A stretch of DNA of 64,000 nucleotides from JADLGL01 sp963823045 (lineage in GTDB: Bacteria > Pseudomonadota > Alphaproteobacteria > Rhizobiales > Kaistiaceae). The position numbers and the translations under genes were made by a program. The stretch spans positions 195,992-259,991 of the forward strand of contig CAWGKA010000007.1 of the NCBI GenBank assembly GCA_963823045.1, in the 5' to 3' direction. Under the pieces are notes generated by a model. The model was not told the origin of the DNA. It saw nothing but the letters and a program-made list of their open reading frames with translations, and ran no database searches. Each line of letters begins with the position of its first letter. Position 1 is the stretch's first letter. This document shows, one piece after another, positions 16,720 to 26,446 of this stretch.

Positions 16720-18207
16720 TCAGCTCTCATATTTGTCGGAAACCAGGCGCTCCAGAAGGCGCACGCCGAAGCCGGAGCCCCAGGAGCGATTGATGTCGGA
16801 GTTCGGCGAAGACATAGCCGTGCCAGCGATGTCGAGATGCGCCCAGGGCATGTCGTCGGCGACGAAGCGCTTCAGGAACTGCGCCGCGGTGATCGAACCG
16901 GCGTCGCGCCCGCCGATGTTCTTCATGTCGGCGAAGCGGGAATCGAGCATCTTGTCGTAGAGCTCGCCGAGCGGCATGCGCCAGACATGCTCGCCACTCT
17001 CCAGGCCCGCGGCAAGCAGACCATTGGCGAGCGCATCGTCGCTGGAGAACAGACCGGCGTGGTGATGGCCGAGGGCGACGATGATGGCACCGGTCAGAGT
17101 GGCGAGGTCGATCATCGCCGCAGGCGCGAGGTTCTTCTGCGCATAGTGGAGGAGATCGGCGAGAACGAGCCGGCCCTCAGCGTCCGTGTTGATGACTTCG
17201 ATCGTCTTGCCGGCCATCGAGGTGACGATATCGCCGGGCCGCTGCGCCTCGGCATCCGGCATGTTCTCGACGAGGCCGACGATGCCGACGACATTGGCTT
17301 TGGCCTTCCGCTTCGCCAGCGCCGCGATTGTGCCGGCGACCGCGGCCGCCCCGCCCATATCGCCCTTCATGTCTTCCATGCCGCCGGCCGGCTTGATGGA
17401 AATGCCGCCGGTATCGAAGACGACACCCTTGCCGACGAGGACGAGCGGTTTCGTTTTCGCATCGGCGCCAGTCCAACGCATGATCACCACCCGCGGCGGG
17501 CGGGCCGCGCCCTGAGCAACGCCGATCAGCGCGCCCATCTTGAGGCGGCGGATCGCCCGCTCATCGAGCACCTGCACGGCGACGCCGTCGGCCGAGAGCG
17601 CCTTCAGATGCTCGGCGAACTCGACGGGACCGAGAACGTTGGCGGGTTCGTTGACGAGGTCGCGGGCGAAATAGACCCCTTCACCGACGGCGGCTCGGGC
17701 CGCCCAGGCGCGACGAACCTTGGTGGCATCATCGACCGCGACAGCAACAGCGGCGGGCTTCTTTTTTGCCCCATCGCCATTGGCGGACTGCTTGTATTTG
17801 TCGAAGCGGTAGGAGCGCAGCATCAGGCCGAGGCAGAACTCCGCCGCGTCGCCCACGACCTTGTTGTCGGGCCGCTCCAGCATAACGGTGGCGTCCGACC
17901 CGCCGGCAAGCGCGGCGGCGACGATGCCGCCCAACCTGCGCCAATCATCCGTCGTCGCCTCGCCCGGGGCGCCGATGCCGACAAGCAGAAGGCGGTCGAC
18001 GCCCGCGATGTCGGGCGCAAAGAGGCTGAGCGTGGTGCGCAGCTTGCCGGTGAAATCGGCGGCTTTGGCAGCGCGCGCGGCAAGCTTGTTGGCGTTCAGC
18101 GCAGCGGCCTGCTTGCCGAACCGCAATTTGTTGTCAGTGAATGCGACGACAACGCGCCGGTGGGTTCCGCCCGGGCGGGCGAATGTTAATTTCGGAAGTG
18201 CACTCAT
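16720..18207 (-). CDS. pepA: Leucyl (cytosol) aminopeptidase, M17 family
   Basis: Two-metal aminopeptidase that trims N-terminal residues from peptides. The C-terminal catalytic domain has VLVGKGVVFDTGGISIKP, the metal-binding Asp in MKGDMGGAAAV, and the signature NTDAEGRLVLADLL. The N-terminal macro-like domain is present. The start at 18207 (MSALPKLTFARPGG, 495 residues) is preferred over an upstream frame to 18273 with an unconserved beginning. Divergent from lptF with 157 bases between, and followed by holC. Confidence 0.95.
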   Translation of the reverse strand: MSALPKLTFARPGGTHRRVVVAFTDNKLRFGKQAAALNANKLAARAAKAADFTGKLRTTLSLFAPDIAGVDRLLLVGIGAPGEATTDDWRRLGGIVAAALAGGSDATVMLERPDNKVVGDAAEFCLGLMLRSYRFDKYKQSANGDGAKKKPAAVAVAVDDATKVRRAWAARAAVGEGVYFARDLVNEPANVLGPVEFAEHLKALSADGVAVQVLDERAIRRLKMGALIGVAQGAARPPRVVIMRWTGADAKTKPLVLVGKGVVFDTGGISIKPAGGMEDMKGDMGGAAAVAGTIAALAKRKAKANVVGIVGLVENMPDAEAQRPGDIVTSMAGKTIEVINTDAEGRLVLADLLHYAQKNLAPAAMIDLATLTGAIIVALGHHHAGLFSSDDALANGLLAAGLESGEHVWRMPLGELYDKMLDSRFADMKNIGGRDAGSITAAQFLKRFVADDMPWAHLDIAGTAMSSPNSDINRSWGSGFGVRLLERLVSDKYES

Positions 18208-18364
18208 AGAGCTGCTCGCTGGCGGGAGAGGCGGCCGAGGCCCTGCATGGAACGTGACAATCATGCTGAGCATGCAGCATATGGCAAGGGCGCTTCGCTG
18301 ATTGGCGGCAACGAAGCGCTCGAAGGTGCGTTGATATGTATTCGAGTTCTGCGACCGTGAGCCG
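18208..18364. promoter_or_regulatory. Divergent intergenic region between pepA and lptF
   Basis: Holds the promoters of two operons. An inverted repeat ATGCTG-agcatg-CAGCAT (18263-18280) sits near its centre. On the pepA strand it is overlapped by a possible TTGCCA-16-CATGAT promoter. No further signal was recognised. Confidence 0.35.
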
Positions 18365-19529
18365 ATGAACGTCGTTCAGCGCTACCTGTTCAGAAGGCTG
18401 TTCGCTGGCTTCCTCCTCGCCTTCCCGGCGCTGGCGATCAGCATTTGGCTGAGCCAGGCGCTGCAGCAGCTCAGCCTCGTCACCGATCGCGGTCAGGGCA
18501 TACTGGTCTTCCTCGAAGCGTCGGCCCTCCTCATCCCGGGGCTGATCGTCATCATCGGGCCGGTGACGATGCTCATCGTCGTCATATCGACGATCAACGC
18601 CCTCAATGCCGATTCGGAACTCGTCAGCCTCAGCGCGAGCGGCGCGTCGCCCAGACTGATGCTGAAGCCGGTGCTGGCCCTCGCCTTGCCCCTGGTGCTG
18701 CTGTCGGCCCTGTGCTCGCTGGTGCTCAATCCGCAGGCGGCGAGAGCAACCTCGTCGCTGCTGGAAGAGGTCAACTCCAGCCTGATCACATCCGTCCTGA
18801 AACCCGGCCAGTTCCGAACATTGGGCGACAATGTCGTCATCGAAATCGACGCGATCCACCCCGATGGCGCCCTTGAGGGGTTGTTCATTTTCGACGGCCG
18901 CGACGCTGACGAGACGGTGGCCTATCTCGCCCGTTCCGGCGCGATGATCACCGGCGATTCGGATCAGCGCTTTCTGATCATGCGCGATGGCGTGATCCAG
19001 CGACGGCCGCGCAATGGCGGCGCCGTCTCGGTCCTGCTGTTCGATTCCAACGCCTTCAACCTGACGACGCTGACCAACCAGACCCCTGTGGGAACTCCAG
19101 CAGCCGAACCAGCGCCCGATCGGCTACCTCCTCCATCCGGATCGGAACGACCCGATCTATCAGGCCAACCCGTTCCGCTACATGGCGGAACTCCACAATC
19201 GCCTGGCGATCCCGCTGTACGTGCTGGCGCTATCACTCTTGCCTCTGGCGCTGCTCGGGCAAGTCCAGACGGCGCGACAGGGGCGCGGCCGGATCACGGC
19301 CTTCACAGCCGCCACCAGCGCGCTGGTGATGGGCACCGGCCTCTATCTTACCGGCGCTCTGGAGGGCAATTCCGCGCTGGTCCCAGTGGTCTATGGCCTG
19401 CCGCTCGGCGTGATCGCGCTGTCGGTCCTCTTCGTCTTGTCGGGGCGGCGCCCGCCGGCGATCGGCCTGCGTTCGACGCTGCGCGCCCTCGGCGTCGGCC
19501 GGGGCAAGCGGCTGGAGGCTGAGATATGA
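18365..19529 (+). CDS. lptF: LPS export ABC transporter permease LptF, frameshifted
   Basis: Inner-membrane half of the LptFG pair that extracts lipopolysaccharide and pushes it onto the LptA bridge. Residues 1-240 give the N-terminal helices (YLFRRLFAGFLLAFPALAISIW) and the periplasmic jelly-roll domain. The frame breaks near 19088: after NQTP the continuation WELQQPNQRPIGYLLHP... and the last four helices (YMAELHNRLAIPLYVLALSLLPLALL) are in the next frame. Removing one base restores 387 residues. lptF is essential where LPS is essential, so a sequence error is more likely than a real break. The stop overlaps the lptG ATG. Confidence 0.92.
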
Positions 19530-20608
19530 CTTTCAGCCTCACCCTCTCGCGTCATGTCGGCTGGACCCTCACCAAGTGGATCCTGCTGATGTTCCTCGTC
19601 TTCCTGATCCTCATGATCGTGGTGGACTTCTCGCAACTGGCACGCTGGATCGGCCGCACCGAGCTCGACTTCAGAGGCGCTATTCTTGCTTCGATGATGC
19701 GCGGGCCGGGCATGGCCGAATCCGTCCTGCCCTTCGCCGTCCTGTTCGCGGCGATGGTCACCTTCGTGCAACTCAACCGCCGTCTCGAACTCACCGTGAC
19801 GCGGGCGGCGGGCGTCTCGGCATGGCAGATTCTGTTCCCCGCCTGTGTCATCGCCCTCATCGTCGGCGTCTTCGCCGTCACCGTCTACGACCCGGGTGCG
19901 GCCGCGCTGCGCGAATTGTCGGTCAAGATCGGCGGCGTTGGCGGCGGCAATGTCGGCTTCGCCGGCGAAGGCCCAGTGTGGCTGCGCCAAGGCGGCGACG
20001 ATGGACCGTCGATCATCGGCGCAACGCGGACCGCCGAAGACGGCACCATCCTTGCCGGGGTAACGGCGTTCATCTTCAATGCGGACGGCTCGTTCCGCCA
20101 ACGCGTCGACGCCAGCCGCGCGCGCCTCGAAGGCCATGAGTGGGTGTTCGAGAGCCCCGTCGTCACCACCGTCGGCCAGGCCCCGCTCTCCGTCGATTCC
20201 TTCACGCTCAACACCAATCTCACGCTGGCCCAAATCCGAGAGTCGTTCGCCGACCCCGAAACTGTCCCGTTTTGGCGCCTTCCCGGTCTCATTTCTATCG
20301 CTGCGGCAACCTCCCTGCCCGCGAACAATCTGAGATTGCAGCTGCAAAGCTTGCTTTCGCTGCCCTTTCTCCTCGTCGCCATGATCCTCATCGCGGCAGC
20401 GGTTTCCTTAAGGTTCTCAAGGACACTGAAGCTCGGACGCCTGATTGTCACTGGCGCGGGTAGCGGCTTCGTGCTTTACGTAATCTTGGTGATTTCCAGG
20501 GATCTGGGACGGGGCGGGGTCGTATCACCGACAATCGCCGCATGGGCGCCTGTGCTGTTGGCGGTGCTCGCCAGCGTCTTGGTTCTGTTGCGTGAGGAGG
20601 ATGGATGA
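19526..20608 (+). CDS. lptG: LPS export ABC transporter permease LptG
   Basis: Partner of LptF in the inner-membrane LptB2FG complex. 360 residues, six predicted membrane helices with a periplasmic domain between helices three and four. Family features: WTLTKWILLMFLVFLILMIVVDF at the N-terminus, AESVLPFAVLFAAMVTFVQLNRRLELTVTRAAGVSAWQ, and late basic segments (LRFSRTLKLGRLIVTG). Both junctions are ATGA overlaps (lptF/lptG and lptG/lptD), which implies coupled translation of this export module. Confidence 0.95.
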   Translation: MTFSLTLSRHVGWTLTKWILLMFLVFLILMIVVDFSQLARWIGRTELDFRGAILASMMRGPGMAESVLPFAVLFAAMVTFVQLNRRLELTVTRAAGVSAWQILFPACVIALIVGVFAVTVYDPGAAALRELSVKIGGVGGGNVGFAGEGPVWLRQGGDDGPSIIGATRTAEDGTILAGVTAFIFNADGSFRQRVDASRARLEGHEWVFESPVVTTVGQAPLSVDSFTLNTNLTLAQIRESFADPETVPFWRLPGLISIAAATSLPANNLRLQLQSLLSLPFLLVAMILIAAAVSLRFSRTLKLGRLIVTGAGSGFVLYVILVISRDLGRGGVVSPTIAAWAPVLLAVLASVLVLLREEDG

Positions 20609-22860
20609 AAGTGGCCGCCATCCTTCGCCGGCCAGGCTTCCGCGGCCTTCGGCGGGGCGTTGTGCTGTTGGCTGTGCTGTGCGCGGCCAGTCTCGCCTCA
20701 TTGCTCCCCGCGCAAGCGCAGACCGACCAGATGGCTCTGGAGGCCGACCAACTCGTCTATGACTACGATCAGAATCTGATCTCCGCGGTCGGCAACGTTC
20801 TGGTCCAGTATCTGAGCTATGTGCTCACCGCCGATCGCCTGACCTTCTACCAAACCACGGGAAGGCTGGTCGCCGTCGGCCACGTGCATATCGTTGACGC
20901 CAACGGCAACGTGTTCGAGGCCGAACAGGCGGACGTCACGCGCGACTTCCGCGACGGCTTCGTGCAGCAGCTCTATGTCGCCACCACCGAGCACACCTTC
21001 TTCACGGCCGAGACCAGCCAGCGCAGCGGCGGCAATATCAACGAGTTCTACAACGCCACCTACACCGCCTGCGAAGTCACGTTCGACGAGGAATCACGCC
21101 CGCCCCTGTGGCAGGTGAGCGCCGCGCGCATCATCCACAATGAAGAAGAGAAGATGGTCTATTTCGAGCGCGCGCGGCTCGAGTTCCTCGGCGTTCCGAT
21201 CGCTTTCGCGCCGCGTCTGTCGACGCCCGATCCTTCGGTGACGCGCGCCACCGGTTTCCTCACGCCTGAGGTCAGCGTCTCAAGCTCGCTCGGCTTCGGC
21301 GTCGGTATCCCGTTCTTCTGGGCCCCGGCCCAGAACTACGACCTCACGCTCACGCCGACATACTTCACCAAGGCCGGCATTCTCATCGAGGCCGAATGGC
21401 GCCATAGGCTGCAAAACGGCATCTACAGGATTTCCGCCGCCGGTATCTCACAGCGCCCCATGGGCGCCGATCCGCGCATGTTCCGCGGCGCCGTCCGCAC
21501 CACCGGCGACTTCTCGATTGGCCGCTTCTGGCAGCTTGGCTGGGACGGCACGTTGCAGACCGACCGCGCCTTCACGAACACCTACGACACGGTCAATCCG
21601 ACGGCGCCGGTAGTCACTTCGCAGATCCACCTCACCGGCGTCCTCGACCGCACCTATGTGGACCTGCATTCGTACTACTTCCAGAACGTCCAGGACGCGA
21701 CCAATCCTCGGAACGATCAGGCCCGTCAGGGCGCGGTCCCGCTGGTGGCCGATTTCGAGCACGTCATGCCGTTCTTTGGCGGCCAACTCACCTATCGCGG
21801 CAGTTTCACGAGCGTCGTGCGCGGCGAGAACGACCCGTTCACCGTCGGGCTGGACACGTATTACTACGGCCTGGCGGGCAACTATGACCGGCTGACGCAA
21901 GAGGTCTTGTGGCAGCGGCAGTTCGTGAGCCGAAACGGCCAGCTCTTCACGCCATTCGCCTTCGCCCATGCCGACCTCTATTTCCTCGATCTCGATGCAC
22001 CGCCGGCCGGCGTCACCACCGATAGCTTTGCGGCGCGGCTCACCGGCGGCGGCGGTTTCGAATGGTCCTGGCCGTTCCTCATCCAGACGGCACGCGGCGG
22101 TACGCATATCATCGAGCCGGTGGTGCAGTTCGTCGCCCGGCCGTCGGAAACGATGATCGGCGCACTGCCAAATGAAGATGCGCAGAGCGTCATCTTCGAC
22201 ACCACCGACCTTCTGTCGCTCAACCGTTTCTCGGGCGATGATCGCTTCGAAGGCGGGACGCGCCTTGTCGTCATGATGCGGTATGTCGGCGATTTCGGGA
22301 ACGGCGGCCATGTCGAGGCCGTTCTCGGCGAATTGTTCCATCTCGCCGGCACCAACTCCTATGTCGTCCCCGGCGTGAACAGCATCGGCATGGGCACGGG
22401 CCTGGAGAGCGGCGTTTCGAACATCGTCGCCGCGCTGTCGGCCACTGACGGCCGCGGCGATTCGATCAGCCTGTCCGGCCGCTTTGACCCGAACACCTTC
22501 ACCCTTGAGCGCGGCATTCTCTCCGCCTCGGCGACCATCGGGCCGCTCTCGGCATCGACCGCCCTTCTCTATGAGCGCTCTGCCCTCGACGTCGAAGGTG
22601 CGGCCAATGCCGCGTTCCTCATCACGGGCAAGGCATCGCTCGATCTCAATCGGAACTGGACGCTGTCCGGGTCTGTCGATTACGACGCCATTCTTGGTGC
22701 CGTGGTCGCGGATAGCATCGGCATCCACTATGTTTGTGATTGCGCCACGATGGACGTCACCTACTCGGAGAGCCGTTCGTCGGGTGTCGTTCTCGATCGC
22801 CGCGTGATGTTTGGCCTACAATTGCGGACGTTGGGCGACTTTGCCGTGATCCAGCGTTAG
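20605..22860 (+). CDS. lptD: LPS-assembly protein LptD
   Basis: Outer-membrane translocon that inserts lipopolysaccharide. 751 residues: a signal peptide ending near AQAQ (residues 36-39), an OstA/LptA-like periplasmic domain (LEADQLVYDYDQNLISAVGNVLVQY... about 45-130), then the large beta-barrel starting with RLSTPDPSVTRATGFLTPEV. The cysteines in the mature protein are C156, C711 and C713 (the last two as CDC). No cysteine lies at the N-terminus, unlike the four of E. coli LptD. Start overlaps the lptG stop. The surA-like gene follows after 95 bases. Confidence 0.94.
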   Translation: MKVAAILRRPGFRGLRRGVVLLAVLCAASLASLLPAQAQTDQMALEADQLVYDYDQNLISAVGNVLVQYLSYVLTADRLTFYQTTGRLVAVGHVHIVDANGNVFEAEQADVTRDFRDGFVQQLYVATTEHTFFTAETSQRSGGNINEFYNATYTACEVTFDEESRPPLWQVSAARIIHNEEEKMVYFERARLEFLGVPIAFAPRLSTPDPSVTRATGFLTPEVSVSSSLGFGVGIPFFWAPAQNYDLTLTPTYFTKAGILIEAEWRHRLQNGIYRISAAGISQRPMGADPRMFRGAVRTTGDFSIGRFWQLGWDGTLQTDRAFTNTYDTVNPTAPVVTSQIHLTGVLDRTYVDLHSYYFQNVQDATNPRNDQARQGAVPLVADFEHVMPFFGGQLTYRGSFTSVVRGENDPFTVGLDTYYYGLAGNYDRLTQEVLWQRQFVSRNGQLFTPFAFAHADLYFLDLDAPPAGVTTDSFAARLTGGGGFEWSWPFLIQTARGGTHIIEPVVQFVARPSETMIGALPNEDAQSVIFDTTDLLSLNRFSGDDRFEGGTRLVVMMRYVGDFGNGGHVEAVLGELFHLAGTNSYVVPGVNSIGMGTGLESGVSNIVAALSATDGRGDSISLSGRFDPNTFTLERGILSASATIGPLSASTALLYERSALDVEGAANAAFLITGKASLDLNRNWTLSGSVDYDAILGAVVADSIGIHYVCDCATMDVTYSESRSSGVVLDRRVMFGLQLRTLGDFAVIQR

Positions 22861-22955
22861 CTGCGCGATTTCCATGCTTTCGTCGCATTCATCGCGCCAA
22901 TTCCGCTGCCTTGACGGCCGCCTGACACCTATCGCCTAGCTGGGAGACCAACTGC

Positions 22956-23861
22956 ATGACCCGCCCCTTTCGACCGCTGATCGCCTGCGCCGTGTTCCTC
23001 TTGGCGCTGATTCCGGCCAGCGGCGCTTTCGCCGTGACGCTCGTTGCGGTGGTCAATGGCGTGCCGATCACCTCGTATGACGTCGATCAGCGGGTCGCCC
23101 TGCAGACGATCTCCGGCCAAACGCCGAGCCGCTCGGTAGCGACCAACGAACTGATCGACGAGGCCATCGAAGTTTCCGAAGCCATCCGGCTGGGGGCCAA
23201 CATCAACCAAAGCCAGGTGGACGCCGCCTTTGCCAGCGTCGCACAGCAAGTCGGCATGACCGTGACGCAATTCCAGCAGGCGCTCGCCCAGTCCGGCGTC
23301 GCCCCTGACACGCTCAAGCAGCGCATCAGGGCGCAGCTCTATTGGTCGCTCCTGCTGCAGCAGCACCTGCAGATTGCCAATCCGGTCAATCAAACCGACG
23401 TCACGGCTCAGCTCCTGGCTCAAGGCACGGACCAGACGGTGCGGGAATACCGGCTGCAGCAGATCATCTTCGTCGTGCCGCAGAACTCCACCAACGCATA
23501 TGTCAATCAGCGCCGCAGCGAAGCCCAGTCCTTCCGCCAGCGCTTCACCGGTTGCGAGAACACGCTGTCGCTGACGGCCAATCTGCGCGACGTGACGGTC
23601 CGTGACCTTGGCCGAGACACGAGCACCCTGACCTCGACACAGCGCCAGGCACTGGAGAGCACGGCGGCCGGCCACACCACGTCACCCGAGCGGACTTCGC
23701 TGGGTGTCGAGGTCCTCGCCGTCTGCTCGGTGGAGGTTGTGCAGGCCAATGAGCAGGCTCGCGCCCAGATTCAGAATCAGCTCCTGATCGACCAGGGCGA
23801 CCAGATCGGCCAGGACTACCTCGCCGAGCTGCGCGACAGGGCGATCATCGTCCGCTACTAG
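22956..23861 (+). CDS. SurA-like periplasmic chaperone / peptidyl-prolyl isomerase
   Basis: Exported chaperone for outer-membrane proteins. The 301 residues include a signal peptide (about 1-26, ending SGAFA). A SurA N-domain follows (VAVVNGVPITSYDVDQRVAL, about 31-50) with helices rich in Gln, then one parvulin-like domain (about 163-262, REYRLQQIIFVVP). Two mature cysteines, C200 and C257, lie within that domain and could form a disulfide. Isomerase activity is not certain because the parvulin part is divergent. Context lptD-surA-pdxA-rsmA is the classical order. Confidence 0.85.
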   Translation: MTRPFRPLIACAVFLLALIPASGAFAVTLVAVVNGVPITSYDVDQRVALQTISGQTPSRSVATNELIDEAIEVSEAIRLGANINQSQVDAAFASVAQQVGMTVTQFQQALAQSGVAPDTLKQRIRAQLYWSLLLQQHLQIANPVNQTDVTAQLLAQGTDQTVREYRLQQIIFVVPQNSTNAYVNQRRSEAQSFRQRFTGCENTLSLTANLRDVTVRDLGRDTSTLTSTQRQALESTAAGHTTSPERTSLGVEVLAVCSVEVVQANEQARAQIQNQLLIDQGDQIGQDYLAELRDRAIIVRY

Positions 23862-23864
23862 CCT

Positions 23865-24890
23865 GTGGCCCGGCCGCAATCGGCGATGCCGATCGCGCTG
23901 ACCATGGGCGAGCCGGCCGGCATCGGCCCGGAGGTGACACTGGCCGCCTGGCGGCAGCGTGGCGCCTTCGGCCTGCCGCCCTTCTACTGCCTCGCCGACC
24001 CGGATCTGCTGCGCGGTCGCGCTTCACTGCTCGGCTGGGACGTCGCCATCGAGGAGGTCGACGCTGAAAGCGCCGGCGCCGTCTTTGACGATGCGCTGCC
24101 GGTCGTTCCGCTGTCAGGCAAGGCCTGGGCCTCGCCCGGGCGTCCGGTGCTCTCCGATGTCGCGCTGGTCACTGAGGCGATCGAACGCGCGGTCATGGAT
24201 GTCCGCACCGGGCGGGCCGCGGCGCTCGTCACCAACCCGATCAACAAGCACGCGCTGAAGGAAGGCGGCTTCGCTTATCCCGGCCACACCGAGTTCCTCG
24301 CCCATCTTGCCGAGGAATGGACGGAACGGCGACAGCGGGCGGTGATGATGCTCGTCGGGCCGGAACTGCGGACCGTGCCGGTGACGATCCATATCCCGAT
24401 CGCCGAGGTGCCCGATGCGCTCACCGCCGATCTTATCGTCGAGACCGGTGAAATCGTCGCCGAGGATATGCGCGCCCGCTTCGGCATCGCCGAACCGCGC
24501 CTCGCGATCGCCGGCCTCAATCCACATGCAGGCGAAGAGGGTTCGATCGGAACGGAGGACGAGACCGTCGTTCGCCCCGCCGTCGAGGCGCTGCAGGCTC
24601 TGGGAATCGCGGCCGTTGGGCCACTGCCGGCCGACACGATGTTCCACCCGGCCGCGCGTGCGACCTATGACGTGGCGCTGTGCATGTATCACGATCAGGC
24701 GCTGATCCCGGCGAAGACGCTCGCCTTCGACGAGGCGGTCAACGTGACGCTCGGCCTGCCCTTCATCCGCACCTCGCCGGACCACGGCACAGCCTTCAAC
24801 ATCGCCGGCAAGGGCAAGGCACGGCCGGGCAGCCTGATCGCTGCGATCAAGCTGGCACGCCAGATGGCGACCGCCGAAGGCGCGCGGTGA
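23865..24890 (+). CDS. pdxA: 4-hydroxythreonine-4-phosphate dehydrogenase
   Basis: NAD-dependent step of de novo pyridoxal phosphate synthesis. 341 residues from a GTG start three bases after the previous stop. PIALTMGEPAGIGPEVTL opens the protein; NPINKHALKEGGFAYPGHTEFLA and the metal-binding His in MYHDQALIPAKTLAF and PFIRTSPDHGTAFNIAGKG are present. The stop overlaps the rsmA GTG start (GTGA), coupling the two. Confidence 0.95.
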   Translation: MARPQSAMPIALTMGEPAGIGPEVTLAAWRQRGAFGLPPFYCLADPDLLRGRASLLGWDVAIEEVDAESAGAVFDDALPVVPLSGKAWASPGRPVLSDVALVTEAIERAVMDVRTGRAAALVTNPINKHALKEGGFAYPGHTEFLAHLAEEWTERRQRAVMMLVGPELRTVPVTIHIPIAEVPDALTADLIVETGEIVAEDMRARFGIAEPRLAIAGLNPHAGEEGSIGTEDETVVRPAVEALQALGIAAVGPLPADTMFHPAARATYDVALCMYHDQALIPAKTLAFDEAVNVTLGLPFIRTSPDHGTAFNIAGKGKARPGSLIAAIKLARQMATAEGAR

Positions 24891-25732
24891 TTGCCGAGGA
24901 CGGCCTGCCGCCGCTGCGGGAGGTCATCCAACGGCACGGCATCGCGGCGAAGAAATCGCTCGGCCAGAACTTCCTGCTGGACCTCAATCTCACGGACCGC
25001 ATCGCGAGATCGGCCGGCGATCTCGCCGGCGTGACGGTGGTCGAGATCGGTCCTGGCCCCGGCGGTCTGACGCGGGCGCTGCTCAGCGCCGGTGCGAAGA
25101 AGATCGTCGCGATCGAGCGCGACCACCGCTGCATCGCGGCGCTGGAAGAGGTTGCCGCGCATTGGCCGGGTCGGCTGGAGATCATCGGTGCGGACGCGCT
25201 GCGCGTCGGTCTAGCCGATATCGCCGCTGCGCCGGTGAAGGTGGTCGCCAACCTCCCCTACAACATCGGGACGCCGCTCCTGATTGGCTGGCTCACCGGG
25301 ACGGACTGGCCGCCGATTTGGCAGTCGCTGACACTGATGTTCCAGCGCGAGGTCGCCGAACGCATCGTCGCCGCACCGGGCTCGAAAGCCTATGGCCGGC
25401 TTGGCGTGCTCGCCGGCTGGCGCAGCGAAGCCGATATTCTGTTCGATATCGACCCGCGCGCCTTCACTCCACCGCCCAAGGTTGTCTCGTCGGTCGTGCA
25501 GCTGACCCCGCGCGCCGAGCCACTACCCTGCGAAGTGAAGGCATTGGAGCGGGTTACCGCCGCAGCGTTCGGGCAACGGCGGAAGATGCTGCGGCAGAGT
25601 CTTCGTTCGCTCGGTACCGACGCCTCGGCGCTGCTGGAGAAGACCGGGATCGACGGGACGCGGCGGGCCGAGGAGATTGATGTCGCCGGCTTTGTAGCGC
25701 TGGCGAACGCCTATGCCGCAGAGTCCGTTTAG
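24887..25732 (+). CDS. rsmA: 16S rRNA (A1518/A1519-N6) dimethyltransferase
   Basis: Dimethylates two adjacent adenines near the 3' end of 16S rRNA during 30S assembly. 281 residues from the GTG at 24887 that overlaps the pdxA stop; the longer upstream frame is pdxA read out of frame. KKSLGQNFLLD, the SAM-binding VVEIGPGPGGLTRALL, and the catalytic NLPYNIGTPLL are all present. Its stop overlaps the convergent gmk stop by four bases. Confidence 0.95.
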   Translation: MIAEDGLPPLREVIQRHGIAAKKSLGQNFLLDLNLTDRIARSAGDLAGVTVVEIGPGPGGLTRALLSAGAKKIVAIERDHRCIAALEEVAAHWPGRLEIIGADALRVGLADIAAAPVKVVANLPYNIGTPLLIGWLTGTDWPPIWQSLTLMFQREVAERIVAAPGSKAYGRLGVLAGWRSEADILFDIDPRAFTPPPKVVSSVVQLTPRAEPLPCEVKALERVTAAAFGQRRKMLRQSLRSLGTDASALLEKTGIDGTRRAEEIDVAGFVALANAYAAESV

Positions 25733-26442
25733 GCCGCCAGCAACTCGGCGACGAGCGCGGCTGCATCGGCGCGGTTGGCTTGGGCCAGAGCTGCGGCGAC
25801 GGCGATCTGCTGCCGCTCCTGCGGCGAGGGCTCGCGTCCGACGGCTCGCTGCAGCCGCTCCGTTGCCAGGATCGCCTTGATCTCGTCGAGGGCCCGGCTG
25901 ACGTCGTCATTGACGATGATGTAGTCGTACTCGCCCCAATGACCGATCTCGTCGCGGGCCTTGTCGAGGCGGCGCTCAATGGTGGCGTTATCGTCCTCGG
26001 CGCGGCGAAGAAGCCTTGCGCGCAGTTCCGCCATCGACGGCGGCAGGATGAAGATGGTGACGAGATCGTCGCGCATCTTCGCCGCGATCTGCTGCGTGCC
26101 CTGATAGTCGATGTCAAAGATGACATCGCGGCCTGCGCCCAGAGCGTTCTCGACCGGCGCGCGCGGCGTCCCGTAGCGATTGCCGTGCACTTCGGCGGAT
26201 TCGAGGAACCCGCCCGCCTGCTCCTCGCGCGCGAATTCATCCCGCCCGACGAAGACATAGTCCTGACCGCCGACCTCGCTCGGCCGACGTGGCCGCGTCG
26301 TCCAGGAGATCGAAAGATGAAGGTTGGGGTCGTCTTCCCGCAGACGGCGCGTCAGCGTCGACTTGCCGGCACCGGACGGCGACGACAGCACGAGCATCAG
26401 CCCGCGCCGCGCTGAGCTTTCCTGTTCCGACGGACCGACCAA
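25729..26442 (-). CDS. gmk: Guanylate kinase
   Basis: Phosphorylates GMP to GDP. The P-loop is SSPSGAGKSTLTRRL, followed by SISWTTRPRRPSEVGGQDYVFV and VIFDIDYQGTQQI. The start is uncertain: a TTG at 26442, five bases after the yicC stop, gives 237 residues including SARRGLMLVLSS, the usual alphaproteobacterial N-terminus. The first ATG is at 26400 inside that motif. The C-terminal tail is Ala-rich. The gene ends the minus-strand run fabF-mltG-yicC-gmk and is convergent with rsmA. Confidence 0.93.
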   Translation of the reverse strand: MVGPSEQESSARRGLMLVLSSPSGAGKSTLTRRLREDDPNLHLSISWTTRPRRPSEVGGQDYVFVGRDEFAREEQAGGFLESAEVHGNRYGTPRAPVENALGAGRDVIFDIDYQGTQQIAAKMRDDLVTIFILPPSMAELRARLLRRAEDDNATIERRLDKARDEIGHWGEYDYIIVNDDVSRALDEIKAILATERLQRAVGREPSPQERQQIAVAAALAQANRADAAALVAELLAA

Positions 26443-26446
26443 GGCC

